A stretch of 64,000 nucleotides of DNA from Phytophthora sp. 'mugwort' (Eukaryota > Oomycota > Peronosporomycetes > Peronosporales > Peronosporaceae). The stretch spans positions 62,001 to 126,000 of the forward strand of contig JAUCEF010000004.1 in the NCBI GenBank assembly GCA_033558025.1, read 5' to 3'. A model generated the notes under the pieces. It was given only the letters and a program-made list of their open reading frames with translations. It was not told the DNA's origin and made no database searches. Position numbers and translations under genes: made by a program. Shown piece after piece: positions 56,380 to 64,000 of this stretch (position 1 is the stretch's first letter; each line of letters starts with the position of its first letter).

Positions 56380-57060
56380 AACAAGACTCTCCGTTTGCAG
56401 CTTATCTGCGTAGTCTTTCTGTAGCAATTTAATGGCCCTCTGTGATGGTGGAAGGCCCTCAGTTTTGAGGTTCGGCGACCCGCAGCAAAGCGGAGGCAAT
56501 CAGTGCTCCTCCACTTTCGCTACGACGCTTTTATGATGTAGTAGTAGTAATCGTTGACGTGTTACTAGTGCTATCAACATGCTCATCAGCAAACGCAACA
56601 GCAGGATCGGTAGCAGACGCAACTTGAGGAGTTGGCTCGGCGGAAATACGCCTCGGCGATCCCCCATCAGTGACATCCCCATGGGGCTAGATGGCTCTGT
56701 TCCGGCGCCGCTGGTACCGTGACATAATCAGTTAGTCAAGGTTCATCAGAAGCCAACGCGTACACCCCAGTGGCATACGTTCCTTCATACAGGGTACTGA
56801 CGTCTTCATATAGAGGCATGTTTTGTTTTTGATAGTCTGCAACTTTCGGGTGGTGCTTCATATACCTAACGCCAGCTGGAAAGCGTTATCCTTGACCACG
56901 TTAGCGAGAACAGTACCTTAACGTAGTCGTCTAAATCATTGTCGTGAACGAGGACAACGTAGCAATCAGCATCCCAGCCAAAGCCAGCCGCGTCCAACAT
57001 TGTTTTGATCGCTGTTAGGTTCCTTTTCAGCTGCATAATACGTGCAACGAGTGGGTTAGT
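56380..57060 (-). pseudogene. Myb/SANT-type partner of the PIF/Harbinger element
   Basis: Minus strand: LKRNLTAIKTMLDAAGFGWD near 57030-56970 is the conserved SGFGWD block of the Myb/SANT-like protein of PIF elements, followed by HDNDLDDYVK (usual vWddYi). After a frame change the text is Pro/Ser/Thr-rich. It converges on the transposase gene, the same two-gene plan as at 35-36.8 kb. Confidence 0.6.
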
Positions 57061-57176
57061 TCTAATTTGAGATATGAGGTTATCGTTTGGAAAGTGATTT
57101 TTCGAAAAATTGCAATTAGGTGAAAATTATGATTTTGAGCGGTAAATTGCGATTTGGTTTTGGATCCAAACACCGT

Positions 57177-58020
57177 TTAACCGTTTTGCGCTCTCATTCT
57201 ATCAAATACTTAGGTAGGCACGTACGCAGTAAAAAACTGAAAGTGTACTTGAACATCCTGACACTTGCTGGTGTAATAAGGATTGCAATTGCAAATGAAC
57301 GCTGCAGATACTATCATTCCTTCAAATATGTGTGTTTTTGATATTTGAAGGGACTCCATTTTTGTGGAAAACACTGCAGGCCCTACTCACGGTGGTAAAT
57401 TGTGTACGCACTGCACAACGTTGGTACTTACTGTTTTACAGCCTGAGCGCTGGCTAAGTTGGATTGATAATTTAAGCCTGTCTACACCTTCAAGTTTGAG
57501 TGGCTCCACAAAATAATGAGAAAGACTGATCGTCAATTCCGCTGCTGCATGTTTGTTAAAGGGTAAGTTGGCTGATGAGAAGGAAGAGACTGACTTGTAG
57601 ATGGTAAAAATGAAGTGATAGCATTAGCTTGTAGTTAGGAAGCGCAGCAGCGCCGACGCAGTGGTTCTCTCTGAAGAAAATACACTACTACATAGTATAG
57701 CATAATTACTGCACTACTACATACTATAGCATAGTTAATGCAATAATAACAGATTTCTGAAACCCTTTAGTATATGATCAGCAACTAACAGGGGGAGAAA
57801 GTACAGTGTCACAATGCACAGAGGCAAACATTGACAGCCTCCCTACTTCTTTGCATATATATGGCACTTTCAGAAACCATACGGTATTGCAGGTCGTGAT
57901 GCTTTTTGATCACGACTACTCAGTTTCAGAAATCCGAACTGAGGAAGCCTGCGAATTGCAGCCCTGACTTAGTACTTGCATCTCTGTTGTTTTAGCAAGG
58001 AAGGCTTCTCTGGGCAACCC
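57177..58020. other. Leader region of the zinc-finger/peptidase locus
   Basis: About 840 bases, AT-rich. A near-repeat ACTACTACATA(G/C)TATAGCATA occurs twice around 57684-57733. No other gene seen. It should include the promoter of the gene at 58021. Confidence 0.4.
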
Positions 58021-59393
58021 ATGGGCAGGATTTGGCAGACAGGTATCGAGAAGGGTGCAGTGCTCCGGGGTGTGCCGTCGTCGGGCTCGAAGAGCTCGAA
58101 GAAACGGAAGCCCAGAGTCGTGGCCAAGATCCGGACGATGAAAAAGGCACGCGCGGCTCGTCGTGCTGCAGCAGCGGATACGGGCGTCACGCGACCAGAG
58201 GGGACCGGTGTGAGTAAGGCTGCGGGGGCCAAGACGGGTAGGTCCGCGGGGGCCGATGCGCTGGAGGAGCACCATCACGGCAAGAAGGACACCGATGATG
58301 TCACTAAAGCAGGTGATATTAATGATGCTGCACCAGACGAGTCAGGTGCTTCCCTTTGCGAGGAAGCTGCAGCCACCGATCAGACGGACGGTGACGTCCA
58401 GGATTGTGATGACACCGGAGACTGGGTGTGCATGATCTGCACATGCCTGAACCGCGAGGTTGTGTTGGAGTGCGAGAACTGCAGTTCTCAGCATCAGGCA
58501 TCCACAACTAATCCTGAGACTGTTGCCACTGACCAGGTTGCATGTGCCACCGACCAGAGGGCTAGTGCAACCGGCCATGGCGCGAGTGCAACCGACCAGC
58601 TGCACTATCCGATATACGGAAAGTATTATAGCGGTGATGCAGTCACTGTGGACCAGGACTATGCAACCACTACTAAGATGTGGAGGGTGGTGCGTATTAC
58701 CGCCGTCAGACGTCTTTGGGTACAGAGTACCACGTGCTTTGGATTCGTCAGCGGATTGAGTCGCGGCGTTACTACTCTCCGTACGTGTGAACCGAAGAAG
58801 AGGTTGCTCGAGGACGACTTGGAGAACGAAATGGATCTCGTGGACCGCTGGAAGAGATCCGGCCTCCAGAAATTCGAAAACGTTTGGGAAAAAACGACGG
58901 ATACGGCATGGTGTTGCTAGGAGCCGACACAACGGGCCTCTGTACGTTCAGCGCACTGAAGCGCGCAGCGGAGCTGGCAGGACGTCCAAATGTCGTCACG
59001 CAGCAGGATATTGACCAGTTTGTTCACGATGAGCTCGTCCTCTACAATCGTGACCTCACCAAGGGAACAACGTGGAAGGTCGTGCTGCGCTTCCTGCGTC
59101 GTCTTCGTGACGCCGGTCAAGACGTCTTCTACAATGCAATGACCAAGAACAACTTTGCAGTTGCAGGTCGTCGTGGAGCGCGCGTGCTAGAGGAGATTGG
59201 TCTCGTCGATGGTGTTTTCCTGGTTGCAGCCTACAACCACTCCTTCATTGGCCATGGAATTGTACTCACGGTTCAAGGCAGCAAGCGTCTCATCTACAAC
59301 TTGGGGAAAGGTGAGCTAGTCTCATCGGTGGAGCACTGGATCAACTTCTACGCTTGCATTCGTCCATTCATCATCTTCAAGAAGGCTATATGA
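58021..59393 (+). pseudogene. RanBP2-type zinc-finger protein with putative papain-like domain (frameshifted)
   Basis: First ATG is at 58021 (MGRIWQTGIEKG). A very basic region (KKRKPRVVAKIRTMKKARA) and an acidic one precede a RanBP2-type finger, WVCMICTCLNREVVLECENC, with C-x2-C, Asn and C-x2-C in the canonical spacing. Repeats of ASATDQ type follow, then a compact YSGDAVTVDQDYATTTKMWR segment of possible SH3/Tudor shape. This frame stops at 58920. A second frame, overlapping from about 58860, carries a 169-codon domain to 59393: Cys20 in TTGLCTFSALKRA, His124 in IGHGIVLTV, Asn139 in LIYNLGK, in the order expected for a papain-like peptidase. The frames differ by one base at an A6 run (58891-58896). 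It may belong to a retroelement family or be a host-like gene; I could not decide. Confidence 0.55.
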
Positions 59394-59632
59394 TAGGCTT
59401 CGGTAGGATTTCCGTGGGTTTGTCTTACTGATAATGAACTTTCCTAGCAGATTGTGACATTGTGTTTGATGCATGGATTATATGCATGTGACTATATAAT
59501 TCGGTACTAGACCAGGGAAAACCTTGTGCGACCAAAATAAAAAATCCAGTGGGAAACATAAACGATTGTATTACAAGTAGTCACGCTTTATGCATTCATA
59601 GTTACTCGTATAAACTATACAAAATGACCAGA
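59394..59632. other. Gap between peptidase locus and copia element
   Basis: About 240 AT-rich bases between two converging reading frames. The copia 3' LTR should start here, but I could not delimit it without the other LTR. Confidence 0.4.
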
Positions 59633-60298
59633 TTAAGCTTGCGAGGGTCTCATCCTGAGCTTGGCCCTTAGTTCTTTGAACTGATGTTTGTCTAGTGCTT
59701 TGGTAAAGATATCAGCTACCATTTGTTTGGTATTGTAATAAACGACGTTGATTTGTGCCGCTCGACTTTTTCTTGCACAAAGCAGTATCGAACATGTATG
59801 TGCTTCGATCTTCCGTTTAATTCGGGATTGTAACTGATCTTGATGCAGCTTTGGTTGTCTTCGTAGATGACATTAGGCTGTGTAGCTGTGAAGCCTAGCT
59901 CTTGAAAAAGGAGTTTGAGGAATAACATCTCTTGCACGCAGTGACATAGAGCGAGATATTCTGCTTCTGTTGTCGAGAGGACAACAGTGTGGTGCTTACG
60001 TGAGAGCCATGAGATTGGACCACTAGCTAGGATAGTCACATAACCGCCTACAGTGCGTCTCGTGTCTGGACAATTTGCGTAGTCCGAGTCAGTATAGGCT
60101 GTCAAAATTGTCAGCTAGGTTCTCGGGAGTGATGTCCGTCGAGCCTCCCAGCATCAGACCGTAGTCTTTCGTGCCAGCCAGGTACTTGAGGCCTCGGATA
60201 ACAGCATTGCAGTGTTCCATTCCAGGATTTGCTAGAAATTGGCTGACCTCACTCATGTAAAAGGCTATATCGGGACGAATTCCTACCATGAGGTACAT
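59633..60298 (-). pseudogene. Copia RNase H and C-terminal pol segment
   Basis: Reads MVGIRPDIAFYMSEVSQFLA (end of the RT connection), then TAYTDSDYANCPDTRRTVGG (RNase H first Asp), VVLSTTEAEYLALCHCVQEM (Glu) and YEDNQSCIKISYNPELNGRS with KHIHVRYCFVQEKV (Asp and His blocks), ending DKHQFKELRAKLRMRPSQA. A frame change lies near 60100 and a second near 59715. Catalytic residues of RNase H appear conserved. Confidence 0.85.
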
Positions 60299-61260
60299 AA
60301 CACTACCGAGGCTTCACGATACGGTGCATTTTTCGTCGTATGTTTCTGCCTCACTACCAGGTTGGCTGCTTGAGGAGAATTTTTTTTTTTGACGTTCCGG
60401 TCTGCTAGGGTTGTAATAGGATACGGAATATAGTCACTGAAGCGGTCAAGGACCTTCGTAGCGTACTTGTGCTGATGGATAAAGATCGTTCGGTTCTTAT
60501 GGTCGCGTTGAGTAGACCAGCCGAGTATGTACTTCACCTCCCCTAAATCTGCCTGGGAGTACCACTTCTTCATGGCGGATTTCAACTCACTAACGAGGGC
60601 TGGAGTGGGTCCAATGATCACGAGATCGTCAAGGTACACAGCAAAAAAAAATATATATATATATAGCACGTGATACCATCAATAGCGCGAATAAATACAA
60701 GCTATCTTTGATGAGTTTATGAAAATCAGGGCTCACAAGGAAAGCAGACAACGTTTGGTACCAGCCACGGGGAGCTTGTTTCAACCCGTACAGACTCTTT
60801 AGCAGTTTGCACACTAGATGTTTACCCGGGATTTGGAATCCTTCCGGTTGAGCCATGTAGATTTCTTCCTTAAGAAAACCGTTAAGAAATGCCGTTTTGA
60901 CATCCATTTGGTGAATCTAAGATCGAGCAGGGCTGCGATTGTGAGTAGTAGTCTGAGTACTTCCATCCTGATAACAGGTGGAAAAAAAATCTCTTTGTAA
61001 TCAATACCATGTTGCGGAAGGAAACCTTTGATTACGAGTCGAGCTTTGAAGCGGTCAATCTCGCCTGTGCCAGTACACTTGACAACAAAAACCCAGCGGC
61101 TTGTGAGAATCTTTCGTCCCTTAGGAGGGGGTACTAGCACCCACGTTTTATTGTCCATGAGAGACTTGTATTCAGACTTAACTGCTGTTTTCACTGAGAA
61201 GCGTGAAAAGATCTTATTGCTTCTCGATACGTGGTGGGTTCAGAGCCATAGCGAATAGCT
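60283..61260 (-). pseudogene. Copia reverse transcriptase segment
   Basis: Contains EYKSLMDNKTWVLVPPPKGR, then [40 protein letters not shown] (first catalytic Asp region) and [20 protein letters not shown]. The catalytic loop reads [11 protein letters not shown] (YLDD instead of the common YVDD). Just before it an A run and (TA)n microsatellite at about 60647-60664 have inserted or replaced codons. Frame changes near 60900 and 60660. Inactive copy. Confidence 0.85.
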
Positions 61261-61639
61261 AGTAGTGTGTACAGTAAGGTTCGCCGTTGTTCCTGCTCTT
61301 GCTTGTCCTCCGCAGAATCAAGGATTACATCCGCTGCATCGATGCGGGGTCGCTTGCGGGCAGGAGAGCAGGGTGAGTCGGGTGCTGGCTCCGTTCGAAA
61401 AGAGTAATGGATTGTGGTTTGGTCATGCGCATCCTGAAGCAAGGGGAGTTGGCTGAGTCGCAGGAGCCGCAGTAGCTGCCGGTGTAGACACAGGGACAGA
61501 TGCAAGATGGTTCGTTTGCTCGTGATGTGATGACTCAGGTATAGGCGTCTGGTCCGCTAGAAGGGGAAATTGGTCCTTTCTAAAGATAACGTCACGACTG
61601 GTACACAATGGCATGCGTCTTGATGTCCATCAAGCGATA

Positions 61640-62461
61640 CCCTTTCTTATGATCTGGTATGCCAAGATACATGCTCTACCGTGCTCGGGCAACGAGCTTG
61701 TCTCGGTATTGCTCCGTGATGTGAACGTATGGCACTGCATCCGAACACTTCGATGTAGTGCAAGGACGGGATAGGATTATACCACAATTCGTTCGGTGTG
61801 CGCCCATCAGTCTTGAGGCTTGGCGTCATATTGATCAGTGCGGTCACATGACTCACACACTTGGCCCAAAACGGCTTAAAAAGTTTACCGTTTAGCAGCA
61901 AGGCGCGAACCCGTTCCGTTCAGCAACTCTATTCTACTGAGGTGTGTACGCATTGGTAAACTGGGCATAAGTTCCATACTTTTTAAAGATCAAGCGACCG
62001 AGCTTTTCGTATTCTTTTGCATTATTATCAGCCTGTAGCACCCGGATTTCTTTGTCGTCGATGTGCCGGCGACGCCATTCAAGAACGTTGACATTTTTTC
62101 TGAAGACATTCAAAGGTTTCTTCCTGAAGTCTTCGTAGCATTCGTACAAGTCGCTATGAGCTTTGATCGGGTAGATGAACATGAATCGAGAGAAGTCATT
62201 GATAAAGATCAAGAAGTAACGGCAACCAGTAAGGCTAGATACAGGAAGAGGACCACAAATGTCGGTATGAACTTTCCCTAGGGGAGATATGGCACGTTCA
62301 ACAATTCTGTTAGAACAAAAGGGGGTGCGGTGAGACTTCGCTAACGTGCATATAATGCAGAAGAAATCTGCTGTTGGAGCTACAGACGCAGATCCATCCA
62401 GTTCATGAATGACTTGACCTCTAGATAGGTCATGCAAAGACGCGGGCGTTAGAATGGCCAA
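61640..62461 (-). pseudogene. Copia integrase segment
   Basis: Zinc-binding HHCC part with GLGHSNARVFA upstream and CIICTLAKSHRTPF, then the catalytic core: VHTDICGPLPVSSLTGCRYF (first Asp), LQADNNAKEYEKLGRLIFKK (second Asp) and, after a stop at 61934, FWAKCVSHVTALINMTPSLK with GRTPNELWYN. The usual SDNGGEY motif reads ADNNAKEY. Stop and frame changes mark decay. Confidence 0.82.
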
Positions 62462-62910
62462 GACCTTTGTTCAAAAGCAGAAAAGATCGTTGCTTACCTG
62501 AGGCAACGAGCGCCGTTGGGGTCGCCATAGGTTTGGCTTGGAACTGATAAAGATCCGTGCTGGTGGTCATAGGTGCCTTGATGCTGAAGCGCTGATCGAG
62601 CTGCACGGCGCACTTCTTGCGGTCAAAGTTAAAGCGGAAGTCATGCTTCACTGTCGCAGCGACAGACAAGAGGCTGAAGTGCAATTGCGGTGCGTACAGC
62701 ACATCCTGAAGGGTGAGCGTCTTCGACTTGCCTTTAAAGTCAATGACGTCTAGTTCAACACGTCCAACTCCTTCAATTGAGATTTGATTCTTCCCGCCAA
62801 CCGTGATGGAGCCACCGCTGATAGTGATATCAGTGAACCACTGGGGATCGTGCGTCACATGACGCGTATACCCAGAGTTGATAGTCCATGTGGGGTCCAG
62901 CTTGCGTTGG
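62430..62910 (-). pseudogene. Copia protease segment, catalytic Asp replaced
   Basis: The active-site block reads WTINSGYTRHVTHDPQWFTD, where copia proteases have DSG; the catalytic Asp is Asn here. The following GGKNQISIEGVGRVELDVID and LQDVLYAPQLHFSLLSVAA match the family well. Overlaps the integrase frame by about 30 bases in another frame. Confidence 0.82.
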
Positions 62911-63020
62911 CTTGAGCCGTGAAGCTTACGGGAGGGTTGACCGCAGTGACGACAGCGATCCGTCCGACATCGCGGCGTTCTTGGCGAAACACCTTGCGGT
63001 TACTACCATGTAGGTCGTCC

Positions 63021-64000
63021 TCATCGTCCGAGTCGGAGTCGAGGGGGAGGTTCCGGCTCGGGTTTGATCACGGCGCTTGCCTTGCTTAGCGTCAACGCAT
63101 CCCCTGTTGCATTTGCCACGACGATTGGAGTTGTCGCGATCATTGCGTCCACGGTTTCAGGTCTTGTTGTTGTTGTTGTGGTACGGATGGTCTCTTCGCC
63201 TGTTTCCTCCCTTGAACACGAAATTCGCTGGGAGAATCGTGTCAGCCTTGACACGGCCGTTGCGCAAATCCTTTTGCAGACCGCGGCACTGCCGGATAGT
63301 GTGGCGCGGGCGGTCAGAGTACGAGCAGACATTGCCAGTATCAGGACTGGTGTTCGGGGCGTAGGTGCCGCAGCCACGAGAGCACGCTCATTCTTGGTCT
63401 TTGTCGTCTCCGGCGCTCCCTTGGATAGCGTGTAACGCTCTTGGGCCTGGAGATCGCGAACCTTTTTTTCATGCTCTGCGCAGGTATTCGTACGGGATGT
63501 ACTTCCGTCGACCCTTCCAGATACGGAGGTCATTCTTCCACGTTTTGGGCATGGAATGGAGCAGGTAAATAGATTCCTGTCCTTCCGTCACCGATTCGGT
63601 GGCTTCATCCGAGGCTTTCATCGCATTCTTCAGCTTGAGGAAAAACTCAGTGAGATCGGAGCCTTCCTTGTACTTGATCTCCATCAAGTAGTGATAGATG
63701 AAGTAGGGGTCACCTTGAAAGGCTGCGCCCTCATACTTCTGGCAGATGAAGTTAAAGATCTCGTACGAGGTCGTGAGATTCTTAACCAGTCAGACGTGAG
63801 TGTTGTCCATCGTCTTCATCAGGATAGCTTTGGTATTAGCTTCCTTGCGGCGTCGCTCACGGTGGTTGATAGATTGGGTCTTCTCTCTGGTACTACGCTT
63901 GCGTTTCTTGGCGGCTTGGCGGCGATTGAACGGGCGGCGGTGGGTAGATCTTTGTGCTTGATCGGAGCGTCAGAGTCATCTCCCGATTTTTCGTCAGATT
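63021..64000 (-). pseudogene. Copia gag segment, partial
   Basis: From the window edge: basic start KHKDLPTAARSIAAKPPRN, then NLTTSYEIFNFICQKYEGAA, YLMEIKYKEGSDLTEFFLKL and ESIYLLHSMPKTWKNDLRIW, the usual gag helices. A degenerate zinc-knuckle-like CSYSDRPRHTIRQC is near 63300, followed by an Asn-rich run. The start of gag and the 5' LTR lie outside the window. Several frame changes. Confidence 0.75.

Larger units (their letters stand above)
54699..57176 (+). mobile_element. PIF/Harbinger element with two convergent genes
   Basis: Left end GGGCCTGTTTGAATGC follows TAA at 54696-54698, matching typical PIF/Harbinger termini and their 3-bp TTA/TAA target duplication. The right end, near 57176, reads GGATCCAAACACCG just before TTTAA; its complement shares TGTTTG-AT with the left end. 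Inside are a transposase remnant on the plus strand and a Myb/SANT-type protein on the minus strand. About 2.5 kb. Right boundary is less certain than left. Confidence 0.6.
59633..64000 (-). mobile_element. Ty1/copia retrotransposon, cut by window edge
   Basis: Minus-strand gag-pol in copia order (gag, protease, integrase, reverse transcriptase, RNase H), reading from beyond 64000 down to the stop at 59633-59635. Every part is legible but frame changes and a catalytic substitution show decay. Neither LTR nor primer-binding site can be placed in this window. Confidence 0.85.

Noticed and set aside
58460..58759. Second frame within the zinc-finger gene
   Set aside because: Shadow of the Cys-rich coding frame, without protein-like composition.

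Overview
The window looks like nuclear DNA of an oomycete, most likely Phytophthora or a close relative. Evidence: eukaryotic housekeeping proteins with GC-rich reading frames, few short introns (mostly 55-90 nt, GT-AG), small intergenic gaps, initiator-like TCATTC boxes just upstream of two genes, and the MULE, pogo/Tigger, Harbinger, mariner and copia families familiar from that lineage. Many start codons are decided by homology plus the first ATG.

Left part (about 0.5-24.7 kb), gene-rich: proteasome lid subunit Rpn3; complex I subunit NDUFA13 (GRIM-19) divergent from TFIIIB subunit Brf1; an A/B-type cyclin with a very long N-terminal tail; a transposon-scarred gap (9.3-11.8 kb); a two-EF-hand protein; mitochondrial import motor subunit Pam16; isopentenyl-diphosphate isomerase; a convergent predicted secreted protein; two tandem mitochondrial phosphate carriers with a gene-conversion signature; Kish (TMEM167), whose first coding exon is only the ATG, divergent from cytochrome c1; RNA polymerase I/III subunit AC40 (POLR1C); and a 45-residue single-span protein that may be Tom5-like. 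Six of these products serve mitochondria (NDUFA13, Pam16, both phosphate carriers, cytochrome c1, possibly the Tom5-like protein), and several serve transcription or protein turnover.

Right part (about 24.7-64 kb), gene-poor: a repeat graveyard. I recognise pogo/Tigger-type transposases of at least two families in several broken copies, a fragment resembling a Polinton/Maverick-like region (adenain-type protease end plus a small basic virion-like protein), a mariner element with probable ends, two MULE remnants, three Harbinger/PIF remnants (two with a convergent Myb/SANT-type second gene), a mariner/IS630-type element, a Ty3/gypsy reverse-transcriptase scrap, and a Ty1/copia element running off the right edge. 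Between these lie compact inverted-repeat structures with no obvious coding role.

The most unusual coding locus in the right half is at 58.0-59.4 kb: a basic/acidic N-terminus, a RanBP2-type zinc finger, ATDQ-rich repeats, then (after a one-base frame slip in an A run) a domain with a plausible Cys-His-Asn papain-like triad. It is convergent with the copia element. Large stretches of the right half could not be assigned. All calls come from reading the sequence; no database search was run.
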